NCBI RefSeq assembly: GCF_037997115.1
Contig: NZ_CP150484.1
Coordinates: 2,835,214-2,878,101, forward strand
Direction: 5' to 3'
From: Amycolatopsis coloradensis
GTDB lineage: Bacteria; Actinomycetota; Actinomycetes; Mycobacteriales; Pseudonocardiaceae
Length of the DNA stretch: 42,888 nucleotides
In this document: positions 34,729 to 42,843 of the stretch, one piece after another
How positions within the stretch are numbered: position 1 is the stretch's first letter
Layout of the letters: the number at the start of each line of letters is the position of its first letter
The notes under the pieces: model-generated
What the model saw: the letters and a program-made list of their open reading frames with translations, nothing else
Told to the model about the DNA's origin: nothing
Databases searched by the model: none
Position numbers and translations under genes: made by a program

Positions 34729-34772
34729 GTAGCCGTTTCGCCCGCATTCGCTCGGCTGAGTGGGCGAATCCC

Positions 34773-34801
34773 TTGACGTACCGGCCTCTCCGGGGTGATT
34801 G
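34773..34801 (+). promoter_or_regulatory. Candidate promoter of the ferredoxin-reductase genes
   Basis: TTGACG (34773-34778), a 17-base spacer and TGATTG (34796-34801). The -10 is weak. TGTTGCG at 34800-34806 begins at its end, the place expected for a repressor. Confidence 0.35.
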
Positions 34802-34837
34802 TTGCGCAGAGCACGTCCCGTCTCGTAATACGCAACA
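34800..34837. promoter_or_regulatory. Two TGTTGCG half-sites between IclR and ferredoxin genes
   Basis: TGTTGCG at 34800-34806 and its complement CGCAACA at 34831-34837, in opposite orientation, in the divergent gap. With the sites at 33845 and 34722 they make four copies in 1 kb. Confidence 0.45.
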
Positions 34838-34871
34838 TCAACAACCGTCGGTCCTTTCCCCGGAGGCCCCG

Positions 34872-35189
34872 ATGATCCGTGCCTGCTCCGTCTCCGAACT
34901 GCCCGAAGGCGAAGCCCTCCGCCTGCCGGGCCCAGTTCCCGTCTCGGTCTTCCATGCCGAGGGCGCCTATTACGCCCTCGACGACACTTGCAGCCATCAG
35001 GACGCGTCGCTCGCGGACGGCTGGATCGAGGGCTGCTACGTCGAATGCCCGCTGCACGCCGCGCGATTCGACCTGCGGACCGGCGCCCCGGACTGCCTGC
35101 CGGCCAAGAACGCCGTGCGCACGTACCCGGTCGTGATCGCGGACGGCGTGATCTACGTGGACACCGAGGCACGCCAGGAAGTGGCTTGA
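34872..35189 (+). CDS. Rieske-type [2Fe-2S] ferredoxin
   Basis: A 105-residue electron carrier. The cluster ligands are C40 and H42 in TCSHQDASL and C59 and H62 in CPLHAARF, the standard soluble Rieske ferredoxin pattern of three-component oxygenases. ATG 34872 has GGAGG close upstream. The next gene, its reductase, overlaps the stop by TTGA. It probably passes electrons to the oxygenase at 29086-30198, encoded on the other side of the IclR gene. Confidence 0.9.
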   Translation: MIRACSVSELPEGEALRLPGPVPVSVFHAEGAYYALDDTCSHQDASLADGWIEGCYVECPLHAARFDLRTGAPDCLPAKNAVRTYPVVIADGVIYVDTEARQEVA

Positions 35190-36346
35190 GAACGATCGCC
35201 GTCGTCGGCACCTCGCTGGCGGGACTTCGCGCGGCGCAGGAGTTGCGCGGGCGGGGTTTCGACGGGCGGCTGGTGATGATCGGCGCCGAACCGCCGTACG
35301 ACCGGCCGCCGCTGTCGAAGGATTTCTTGCTGGGCAAGGTTTCCGCCGATGATCTCGCGCTCGCCGGGCAAGACGATCTCGACGCGCTGGCCGCCGAATG
35401 GCATCTCGGTGTCCGCGCCGAGAAGCTCGGCCGCGAAGGCGTGACGCTCGGCGACGGCACCACGGTCGCCGCCGACGGCTACGTCATCGCGACCGGGGCG
35501 GTGGCCAGAACCCTCGACGCGGCAAGGGATCTGTCCGGCATCCACACCTTGCGGACCCTCGGCGACGCGGTCGCGCTGAAAGCCGCTCTCGCGGCGGGGC
35601 CTTCCTCGGTCGTCGTCATCGGCGCGGGATTCATCGGCGCGGAGGTCGCGTCCGCGTGCCGCCTGCTCGGGCACGAAGTGACGGTGGTCGAGGCGATGCC
35701 CGTGCCACTCGCCTCGGTCCTCGGCGCGCGGATGGGCGCGGTGTGCGGGGACCTGCACGCCGAGAACGACGTCCGGCTGATCACGGGCGTCCCCGTCGCC
35801 GGGTTCGACGGCGACGGTCGTGTCACCGGCGTGCGGCTCGCCGACGGCCGCGAGCTTCTCGCCGACCTCGTCGTCGCCGGAGTGGGGGCGCGGCCCGCCA
35901 TCGGATGGCTGACCGGCTCCGGGCTCGCCGTCGACGACGGGGTGCTGGTCGATTCCGGCTGTGTCACAGTGAATCCCCGAGTGATCGCGGTGGGTGACGT
36001 CGCGCGGTACCGCTGTCCACTGCGCGGCGGGCGGGTCCGCGCCGAGCATTGGACGGCGGCCTCGGAACAGCCGGGCGTCGCGGTCGCGAATCTGCTCGCC
36101 GGATCGACCGTCACGCATTTCGCACGGCACGGTTACTTTTGGTCCGATCAGTACGGACGGCGGCTCCAATTCGCCGGAGTGGCCACGGAAGACGTGCGGA
36201 TCGCCGAAGGGGACGTCGCTTCGAAGCGGTTCGTCGCGACCTATCACCGCGGCGACGTCCTGGCCGGTGTGTTCGCGATCGACTCGCCGAGGCCGTTCAC
36301 CAGGCTCCGACGTGCGCTGAGGTCTCTTGGTGAACCCCGCCGGTGA
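35186..36346 (+). CDS. FAD/NAD(P)H ferredoxin reductase of an oxygenase system
   Basis: A 386-residue flavoprotein. It has an N-terminal FAD dinucleotide loop (VVGTSLAGLRAAQ), the PPYDRPPLSKDFL motif typical of BphA4/rubredoxin-type reductases, an NAD(P)H loop VVIGAGFIGAEVAS near residue 145, and the C-terminal RAEHWTAASEQ and SDQYGRRLQFAG. It takes electrons from NADH or NADPH to the Rieske ferredoxin. The start is TTG 35186, overlapping the ferredoxin stop; no better start is available. With the ferredoxin it completes a three-component monooxygenase. It is followed by the 180-base mtrA leader region. Confidence 0.9.
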   Translation: MRTIAVVGTSLAGLRAAQELRGRGFDGRLVMIGAEPPYDRPPLSKDFLLGKVSADDLALAGQDDLDALAAEWHLGVRAEKLGREGVTLGDGTTVAADGYVIATGAVARTLDAARDLSGIHTLRTLGDAVALKAALAAGPSSVVVIGAGFIGAEVASACRLLGHEVTVVEAMPVPLASVLGARMGAVCGDLHAENDVRLITGVPVAGFDGDGRVTGVRLADGRELLADLVVAGVGARPAIGWLTGSGLAVDDGVLVDSGCVTVNPRVIAVGDVARYRCPLRGGRVRAEHWTAASEQPGVAVANLLAGSTVTHFARHGYFWSDQYGRRLQFAGVATEDVRIAEGDVASKRFVATYHRGDVLAGVFAIDSPRPFTRLRRALRSLGEPRR

Positions 36347-36528
36347 GTCGGCGCAGCGGGTTCACGCGTGTGGTCGCTTTGTGACGTACTTCTTCAGCTC
36401 CGCTGACGGGGCTCCAGGGCCCGAAGACCCTACTCGGATGGAGCAATTTGCCCGATTCGATGATCTTTCTGGTGGTCACATCGCCGGGTCGCGCGCTCGC
36501 GCGGGGAAACTAGTGCGAACATAGGTTT

Positions 36529-37206
36529 ATGAAGGCACGTGTTCTGGTCGTCGACGACGACCCTGCTCTCGCGGAGATGCTCACCATCGTGCTGCGTGGG
36601 GAGGGGTTCGACACAGCCGTCGTGGCCGACGGCTCACGGGCGCTGCCCGCGCTTCGCGAGCTGAAACCGGACCTGGTCCTCCTCGACCTCATGCTGCCCG
36701 GGATGAACGGCATCGACGTCTGCAAGGCGATCCGGGCCGAGTCCGGCGTGCCGATCGTGATGCTCACCGCCAAGAGCGACACCGTGGACATCGTCCTCGG
36801 GCTCGAGTCGGGGGCCGACGACTACGTGGTCAAGCCCTTCAAACCGAAGGAACTCGTGGCCCGCGTCCGCGCCAGGATGCGCCGCACCGAGGCCGAGCCC
36901 GCCGAGTCGCTGACGATCGGCGACCTCGCGATCGACGTCCCCGGCCACGAGGTGACGCGCGAGGGGAAGGCCATCCCGCTGACCCCGCTCGAGTTCGACC
37001 TGCTGGTCGCGCTCGCCCGCAAGCCGCGTCAGGTGTTCACCCGCGAGGTGCTCCTCGAGCAGGTGTGGGGATATCGCCACGCCGCCGACACCCGGCTGGT
37101 GAACGTGCACGTCCAGCGGCTGCGTTCGAAGGTGGAGAAGGACCCGGAACACCCCGAGGTGGTGTTGACCGTTCGCGGCGTCGGGTACAAGGCCGGCCCG
37201 CCGTGA
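36529..37206 (+). CDS. mtrA: Response regulator MtrA
   Basis: OmpR-family DNA-binding response regulator of the MtrAB system, which in actinobacteria controls cell-wall, division and osmotic responses. The receiver domain has D9-D11, phospho-acceptor D53 in LLDLMLPG, T80 and K102. The winged helix follows (ITEL-type PLEFDLLVALARKPRQVFTREVLLEQVWGY near 145-180 and RLRSKVEKDPEHP near 195). At 225 residues it has the normal size and is very close in sequence to mycobacterial MtrA. ATG 36529 has only a weak AGG upstream. About 180 bases of leader without a gene precede it. Confidence 0.96.
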   Translation: MKARVLVVDDDPALAEMLTIVLRGEGFDTAVVADGSRALPALRELKPDLVLLDLMLPGMNGIDVCKAIRAESGVPIVMLTAKSDTVDIVLGLESGADDYVVKPFKPKELVARVRARMRRTEAEPAESLTIGDLAIDVPGHEVTREGKAIPLTPLEFDLLVALARKPRQVFTREVLLEQVWGYRHAADTRLVNVHVQRLRSKVEKDPEHPEVVLTVRGVGYKAGPP

Positions 37207-37213
37207 TCACCCC

Positions 37214-38929
37214 ATGAGCGGACGCTTGCGAAGGCTTGCCCAGACCACGATGCGCCACTTCCGGCGCATCGTGGTTTTCGTGCGCCGCAAGGTCGTCTCG
37301 TTCAACGAACTGTGGCGGCATTCGCTGCAGTTCCGGGTCACGGTGTCCACACTGGCGCTGTCGTCGGCCGTGGTGTTCGTGCTGGGCATGGTGCTGCAGA
37401 ACCAGATCACCGAACGGCTGCTGGAGACCAAGCAGAACGCGGCGATCGCGCAGACGAGGGCGGTCGTCGAGACCGCGGCCGGTGAACTGGTCGGTGTCGG
37501 CACCGAAAGCCCCGAAGCGCTGACCGCGCGGATGAAGAACGCGCTGAAGAAGATCTCCAGCACGACGACTTCGCAGGACAGCGCCGGATCGGCCGCCGGA
37601 ACCTTCGAACCGGTGCTGGCGGCCGGCGGCCGCGACCAGTCGAGCAAACCGGTGTTCGCCGGCCCCTACGACCGGGTGCCGGAGCGGCTGCGCCAGTTCG
37701 TGGAGACCGAACAGGTCAGCCACCTGATCCACACGGTCACCGAGCCCGACGGCGGCAGGACGACGTACCTGATCGTCGGTGCCCCGGTGAGCACGATGAT
37801 CAACCCGCTCCAGCTCTACCTGCTGTATCCGCTCACCAGTGAGCAGAACACCGTCTCGACCGTGCAGAACACGCTGCTCGTCGGCGGTCTCGTGCTGCTG
37901 CTCCTGCTGGCCGGGATCACGAACCTGGTCACCAGGCAGGTGGTCCGGCCGGTCCGGCAGGCCGCCGCGGCCGCCGAACAGTTCGCGGGCGGAGACCTCG
38001 ACCAGCGCCTCGCCGTGCTCGGCGAGGACGACCTGGCCAAACTCGCCGTCTCCTACAACGAAATGGCCGCGAGCATCCAGCGGCAGATCCGCCAGCTGGA
38101 GGAGTTCGGCGGCCTGCAACGCCGGTTCACCTCGGACGTCTCGCACGAACTGCGCACCCCGCTGACCACCGTCCGGATGGCCGCCGACGTGCTGCACGCG
38201 TCGCGCGAACAGTTCCCGGCCGGGCTCGCGCGCTCCACCGAACTGCTGGTCGACGAGCTCGACCGGTTCGAGGCCCTGCTCGGCGACCTGCTGGAGATCA
38301 GCAGGCTCGACGCGGGCGTCGAAGAGCTTTCCGCCGAGCTGATCGACGTCCGGCCGATCGCGACCAGGGCCGTCGAGCAGGTCCGGGTGATCGCGGGCAA
38401 CGCGGGCAGCTCGGTCGAACTGGTGCTGCCGGAGGAGGAGGCGTACGCCGAGGTCGACGCGCGCCGCGTCGAGCGGATCCTGCGCAACCTGCTGGCCAAC
38501 GCGGTGGACCACAGTGAAGGGAACCCGGTGGTGCTGACCCTCGCGGTCAACGAGACCGCGGTCGCCATCACCGTGCGGGACCACGGTGTCGGCCTGCGGC
38601 CAGGCGAAGCGGAACTGGTGTTCAACCGGTTCTGGCGCGCCGACCCGTCCCGTAACCGCCGGACCGGCGGCACCGGGCTCGGCCTCGCGATCAGCCAGGA
38701 GGACGCCCGGTTGCACGGCGGCGTGCTCGACGCGTGGGGCGAGACCGGTCACGGCGCCTGTTTCCGGCTCGTGCTGCCGCGGCGGCAGGACACGCCGATG
38801 GGGGAGAGCCCGCTGGTCCTGCCCCCGCCCGATCACACTCCGACGGACACGCACGGGTCCTCCGGGCTGCTCGAAGTCCGCCCCGCCCCCGACGCGATCC
38901 TCGCCGAGCCAGAGGAGGTCGGCCGGTGA
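37214..38929 (+). CDS. mtrB: Sensor histidine kinase MtrB
   Basis: Membrane kinase partner of MtrA, 571 residues. One membrane helix lies near 40-62, followed by an extracytoplasmic sensor (about 63-210), a second helix (about 215-240), and a HAMP domain (about 241-295). The HisKA box SDVSHELRTPLTT carries the phosphorylated His near 311. The ATPase domain has the N box LRNLLANAVDH near 428 and the G box GGTGLGLAIS near 485. It starts 7 bases after mtrA and overlaps lpqB by 4 bases. Codons 11-21 form a perfect 12-base hairpin followed by TTTT (37245-37278). An alternative ATG at 37250 lies inside that stem. Confidence 0.95.
   Translation: MSGRLRRLAQTTMRHFRRIVVFVRRKVVSFNELWRHSLQFRVTVSTLALSSAVVFVLGMVLQNQITERLLETKQNAAIAQTRAVVETAAGELVGVGTESPEALTARMKNALKKISSTTTSQDSAGSAAGTFEPVLAAGGRDQSSKPVFAGPYDRVPERLRQFVETEQVSHLIHTVTEPDGGRTTYLIVGAPVSTMINPLQLYLLYPLTSEQNTVSTVQNTLLVGGLVLLLLLAGITNLVTRQVVRPVRQAAAAAEQFAGGDLDQRLAVLGEDDLAKLAVSYNEMAASIQRQIRQLEEFGGLQRRFTSDVSHELRTPLTTVRMAADVLHASREQFPAGLARSTELLVDELDRFEALLGDLLEISRLDAGVEELSAELIDVRPIATRAVEQVRVIAGNAGSSVELVLPEEEAYAEVDARRVERILRNLLANAVDHSEGNPVVLTLAVNETAVAITVRDHGVGLRPGEAELVFNRFWRADPSRNRRTGGTGLGLAISQEDARLHGGVLDAWGETGHGACFRLVLPRRQDTPMGESPLVLPPPDHTPTDTHGSSGLLEVRPAPDAILAEPEEVGR
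37245..37278 (+). terminator. Terminator-shaped hairpin inside the start of mtrB
   Basis: Perfect 12-base arms CCACGATGCGCC (37245-37256) and GGCGCATCGTGG (37263-37274), a 6-base loop, then TTTT. It lies 31 bases into mtrB. It may reduce transcription of mtrB and lpqB relative to mtrA, or hide the internal ATG at 37250. Function is inferred from shape only. Confidence 0.5.
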
Positions 38930-40653
38930 AACGGCTCCTGCCCCTGCTCGCGGTGTTGCTGCTGCTCGCGGGCTGCGCGAACATCCCGCTCGAATCCCAG
39001 CCCGCCGTCGTCTCCGGGGACAAAGCCGGTCAGGCGCCGGCGGACGTCGCCGAACCGGCGGCCGGGATCGACCCGCTGACCGTCACCCGCCAGTTCATCC
39101 GCAACTCCGCGACCCCGGGCACGGCGAACGCCGACGCGCGGGTCTACCTCGACGAAGAAGGCCGGCGCAACTGGAAGCCGTCGCCGGGGCTGACGATCAT
39201 CGACGACACCTTCGGCACCGTTTACGACACATCGTCGTCGTCGGGGAACCCGGACGAGCAGGTGGTGAACGTCCGCGGGTTCAAACTCGGCAACCTGAGC
39301 CCCGACAGCGCGTTCATCCCGGTGAAGGCCGAGTACTCCCAGCAATTCAAACTGCGGAAGCAGCCGAACGGCCAGTGGCGGATCATGGACCCGCCGCAGG
39401 AACTCGCCGTCACCGACGAGGATTTCGCGCTCAACTACTTCCGGGTGCCGATCAGCTTCTACTCGCCCGACTCCGGCGCCTTCGTCCCCGACCTCCGCTA
39501 CGTCGCGGCGAAACCGCAGGCCGGATTGCCCGGCCGGGTGATGGACCTGGTGCTGCAGGGACCGTCCGAAGGGCTGAAGGGCGCGGTCAAGGACCTGCTC
39601 GGCGACCAGGTCACCACCGAAAGCAACGTCCGCAGCACGGACGACGGGACACTGGACATCAACCTGACCGGCGTCGGCGGGGCCAGTCTCGCGGACCGCA
39701 ACCTGATCGCCGCGCAGATCGTCCTCTCGCTGCAGACGGTGACGCTGAGCCGGATCCGGCTGCTGGCCGACGGCACCGCGCTGGTGCCGGACCACGAATA
39801 CTGGCGCGCCAGCGAGCTGCCCAACTACAACGTGGACATCGCGCCCAACTCGGAACTGCTGGGGCTGATGACCGTGAACGGGCGGGTCCGGTCGCTCGGC
39901 GACGGACAGCCGGTCGGTGGTCCCGCGGGCAACGGCGGGTACAAGGTGGTCAGCGCCGCGCAGTCCGTCGACGGGAAACGGCTCGCGGTGGTCGAAGAAC
40001 GCGACGGCAGGCAGTGGCTCCGGGTGGGCGACCTCGGGCACGACCTCGCCTCGGTGGACCTGTTCGGCGGCAGCCTGAGCCGTCCCACCTGGCGCCCGGT
40101 CGCCCGTGGCGGCGGGCTCTCGGGCGAGGTCTGGACGGTCGTCGACCACAACACCGTCGCCAGGGTCACCCTGGCCGCGGACGGCCGCTGGGTGAAGGCC
40201 GGCGTCGACGCGACCATGCTCACCGGCCTCGGCCAGATCACCGAACTGCGCCTTTCGCGCGACGGATCGCGGCTGGCCGCCGTGGTCAACGGGCAGCTGG
40301 TGGTCGCCTCGATCGTGCGGACGGCGGACTCGGTGGCCCTGCGGGCGCCGCGGAAACTGCAGGAACGCGACCTCAAGGACGTGGTCGACGTCGACTGGGC
40401 GACCCAGGACCACCTGATCGCCGCGACCTCGTCGACCTCGCTGCCGGTGGTCAAGGTGCCGCTGGACGGGCAGCGGATGGACGCGTTCAACAGCTCGAAC
40501 CTGACCCCGCCGGTGCACGGCGTCACCGCGGCGCCGAGCAGGCAGAACCTGGTCGCGGACGCGGGCGGGCTGTGGGTCGCCTCCGAGCTGGGCGAAGTCT
40601 GGCGGCCGCAGGCGCACACCGTCACCGACGCGGACCCGTTCTACCCAGGCTGA
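38926..40653 (+). CDS. lpqB: Lipoprotein LpqB, MtrAB accessory protein
   Basis: Secreted lipoprotein of 575 residues that in mycobacteria binds MtrB's outer domain and affects MtrA phosphorylation. The lipobox LLLLAGC places the lipidated Cys at 17. A GerMN-type region (about 45-270) includes TVTRQFIRNSATPG and SPDSGAFVPDLRYVAA. The C-terminal half (about 290-575) has repeated beta-propeller-like blades such as DGKRLAVVEERDGRQWLRVG and SRDGSRLAAVVNGQLVVASI. GTG 38926 overlaps the mtrB stop (GTGA) and has GAGGAGGT at a good distance. It ends the mtrA-mtrB-lpqB operon. Confidence 0.95.
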   Translation: MKRLLPLLAVLLLLAGCANIPLESQPAVVSGDKAGQAPADVAEPAAGIDPLTVTRQFIRNSATPGTANADARVYLDEEGRRNWKPSPGLTIIDDTFGTVYDTSSSSGNPDEQVVNVRGFKLGNLSPDSAFIPVKAEYSQQFKLRKQPNGQWRIMDPPQELAVTDEDFALNYFRVPISFYSPDSGAFVPDLRYVAAKPQAGLPGRVMDLVLQGPSEGLKGAVKDLLGDQVTTESNVRSTDDGTLDINLTGVGGASLADRNLIAAQIVLSLQTVTLSRIRLLADGTALVPDHEYWRASELPNYNVDIAPNSELLGLMTVNGRVRSLGDGQPVGGPAGNGGYKVVSAAQSVDGKRLAVVEERDGRQWLRVGDLGHDLASVDLFGGSLSRPTWRPVARGGGLSGEVWTVVDHNTVARVTLAADGRWVKAGVDATMLTGLGQITELRLSRDGSRLAAVVNGQLVVASIVRTADSVALRAPRKLQERDLKDVVDVDWATQDHLIAATSSTSLPVVKVPLDGQRMDAFNSSNLTPPVHGVTAAPSRQNLVADAGGLWVASELGEVWRPQAHTVTDADPFYPG

Positions 40654-40962
40654 GCACTTCGGCTTACTTCGGGGCGCCCGCATGTCGCGAAAGCCACCCT
40701 TGAGGTGGGGAGCAAGGGACCTTTAGTGCCGCTAGCTTTCCTAGCGACGCTAGCGTTCCGTGGCGGCAGAAGTCCGTGAAGGCCTCCTTCACTACCTTGA
40801 GGGTAGGCAAGGAGTCCTTCACGGACAGAAGCCAAGCCGCCCGGAAGCCTTCTCCCAAACTGCGGTCCTGACTGGTCCCCTGAGGACGAAAAGGGTCCAA
40901 ACCGGACCTCTCACGACACGACGCGCCCTGGAACTGTCGGAGCCCCGGCCGACACTCGCCCC
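40654..40962. other. Intergenic region with several hairpins (309 bases)
   Basis: No gene is seen. The gap between lpqB and comF holds a short CCACC/GGTGG hairpin (40694-40708), a CGCTAG/CTAGCG hairpin (40730-40746) with a further CGCTAGCG (40748-40755), and the long palindrome at 40772-40826. A comF promoter is expected after about 40830, but no clear -35/-10 pair stands out. Confidence 0.6.
40772..40826. repeat. Long palindrome between lpqB and comF
   Basis: Arms of 25 bases (40772-40796 and 40802-40826) pair with three mismatches around TTGAG. The GTGAAGGCCTCCTT arm and TTGAGGGTAG centre match the palindrome at 1-39. It probably ends the mtrA-mtrB-lpqB transcript. Confidence 0.75.
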
Positions 40963-41625
40963 ATGTCCAAGCTCCTGGATCTCCTCATCCCCGCCCGCTG
41001 CGCGTCCTGCGGAGCGCCGGGCGCGCCCTGCTGTGCCACCTGTCAGACCGCTTGGGGTTCGCTCAGCGAGATCATCCGCGGCCCGACGGCCGGTCTCGTG
41101 CCCGTGTACGCCCTGACCCCCTACGCCGGCGAGGCCCGCCGCCTGATCCTCGCCTACAAGGAACGCGGCCGCCGCGACCTCGCTCCTTCCCTGGGGCGGG
41201 CGATCGCCGAAGCCCTCGCCCAGTTGCCCGATCCGGAGCCGGAACCTTGTCTCGTTCCGGTGCCCTCGCGGCGGCACGCCTCCCGTGTGCGCGGCGGGCC
41301 GCACGTCCGGCGGGTTGCCGAAGAATGCGTGAAAGTACTAAGGGGCAAGGGAAAAGTCGCGACAGTGGCGCCGGTTCTCAAGCTGCGGTCCGGAGTTCGC
41401 GACGCCGTGGGACTCAGCCGGGCCGAGCGGTCGGCGAACCTTGACGGCCGGATCCGCCTCGCTCCCGGAGCCTGCCGGGAGAAGGTCGTCCTCCTTGACG
41501 ACGTCATCACAACCGGAGCGACCGCCGCCGCTTGTACGCGGTTTTTGGACATAAACGGAATTCACGTTTCCGCGGTGGTGGCGCTGGCCGCCGCCGGGCG
41601 ATCGCGCTGTCACCTACAAGAGTGA
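40963..41625 (+). CDS. ComF-family phosphoribosyltransferase-like protein
   Basis: A 220-residue cytoplasmic protein. It has an N-terminal zinc finger (C13, C16, C24, C27 in RCASCGAP...CCATC) and a C-terminal type I PRTase fold with PRPP loop VVLLDDVITTGAT near 175. In naturally competent bacteria ComF proteins aid DNA uptake. In actinobacteria the gene sits next to hpf and its role is unclear. ATG 40963 is the only sensible start. The last residues after the PRTase fold are short, as usual. It matches Rv3242c by position. Confidence 0.9.
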   Translation: MSKLLDLLIPARCASCGAPGAPCCATCQTAWGSLSEIIRGPTAGLVPVYALTPYAGEARRLILAYKERGRRDLAPSLGRAIAEALAQLPDPEPEPCLVPVPSRRHASRVRGGPHVRRVAEECVKVLRGKGKVATVAPVLKLRSGVRDAVGLSRAERSANLDGRIRLAPGACREKVVLLDDVITTGATAAACTRFLDINGIHVSAVVALAAAGRSRCHLQE

Positions 41626-42153
41626 TGAATGATCGGGAACGGGAATGGGTACAAGGGCGTTGACGGGATATGAGGGAGCTTGAGGAGAACACTCCGACGG
41701 CCCGCCACTCCACCGGGGTGGCGGCGGATTCCCTCGGGGCCGGTGTCCTAGGCACCCTCCGCATTTTCCTGTCCGAAGGCTTGCGCCGTCCGCGTGAAAA
41801 CAAATCACGGGGTCGACGCCCGGCAGGCCGGATTGTCGCGCTGGCCGCACGATCTTCGTCGCGTGCGGTGACGAGGTCTCACGTCCTGATATCCCCCGGC
41901 TCGGGGGCTGTTGCTCGCGGCGTGATGCAGCTAACGTGCAGCGCTATCAGCAATCCCGGCAGGCAGGGAGGTGACCAGCCCATGTCCCTGGCGCCGGAGC
42001 CGCGCTGAGTCCGCGCTCGGACATCCGACACGAGACGTCGTGACCGTATGCCGAGTTCCCTCACCGCCCGCGATCCGGGCTTCGTCCCCGCATTACCGGC
42101 GCCCTAGTGAACACATCTACAGCTCGCAGTCATTTCAGCGAGGGAGGTCGTGT
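41626..42153. other. Intergenic region and probable long hpf leader (528 bases)
   Basis: No convincing gene. A 112-codon open frame (41670-42008) loses the expected G/C-rich third positions after its first third and is rejected. A small perfect hairpin CCCCCG-GCT-CGGGGG is at 41893-41907. A TTGACG occurs at 41660-41665 without a good -10 partner. The hpf promoter is probably in this stretch, and an untranslated regulatory leader or small RNA is possible, but nothing recognisable is seen. Confidence 0.5.
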
Positions 42154-42843
42154 ATGGACATCGTCGTTAAGGGCCGCAACGTGGAGGTGCCCGACCACTA
42201 TCGGGCACTCGTCAGCGAAAAGCTGGCCCGGCTAGAGCGCTACGACAAGAAGGTCATCCGTTACGACGTGGAGCTCTTCCACGAGCCCAATCGCCGGCAG
42301 TCGAAGAACTGCCAGCGCGTCGAAATCACCGGTAAGGGCCGAGGCCCCGCCGTACGCGCCGAAGCGTGTGCCGGCGACTTCTACGCAGCGCTGGATTCCG
42401 CACTGAACAAGCTCGAAAACAGGTTGCGGAAGACACACGACCGCCGGCGCGTGCACTACGGCCGCAGCCGCCCGGAATCCGTCGCCGAGGCGACTTCGAT
42501 GGCGGCCGCCGGTGGAATGACCACCGACACCCGACATCTGGCGGGTACCGCTGTGCTCGAAGCGCCTGAGGCCGAACCCATGGCCAACGGTTTCGCTGTC
42601 GAGGGCGGTGACTTCGAGATGCCCCAGCAGCAGCGCTGGGACGACGGGGTGACCGAACACCAGCCCGGTCGCGTCGTCCGCGAGAAGAAGCATGACGCGG
42701 AGCCCATGACGGTCGACCAGGCTCTCTACGAGATGGAACTGGTCGGTCACGACTTCTACCTGTTCAACGACGCCGACGCCGGGTGCCCGAGCGTCGTCTA
42801 CCGGAGGCGAGGCTTCGACTACGGCGTCATCCGGCTGAGCTAG
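42154..42843 (+). CDS. hpf: Long-form ribosome hibernation promoting factor
   Basis: A 229-residue protein that binds the 30S decoding region and pairs ribosomes into inactive 100S dimers under stress or in stationary phase. The N-terminal S30AE domain (about 1-105) starts MDIVVKGRNVEVPDHYRALVSEKL, and a linker of about 60 residues follows. The C-terminal dimerisation domain (about 170-229, VVREKKHDAEPMTVDQAL... VVYRRRGFDYGVIRLS) marks the long form. ATG 42154 has GGGAGGT 7 bases upstream. It ends 45 bases before the window's end; secA is expected next from mycobacterial gene order. Confidence 0.95.
   Translation: MDIVVKGRNVEVPDHYRALVSEKLARLERYDKKVIRYDVELFHEPNRRQSKNCQRVEITGKGRGPAVRAEACAGDFYAALDSALNKLENRLRKTHDRRRVHYGRSRPESVAEATSMAAAGGMTTDTRHLAGTAVLEAPEAEPMANGFAVEGGDFEMPQQQRWDDGVTEHQPGRVVREKKHDAEPMTVDQALYEMELVGHDFYLFNDADAGCPSVVYRRRGFDYGVIRLS

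Noticed and set aside
41670..42008. 112-codon open frame between comF and hpf
   Set aside because: Third-position G/C preference fades after about 35 codons, rare codons appear, and no family is recognised. More likely leader DNA.
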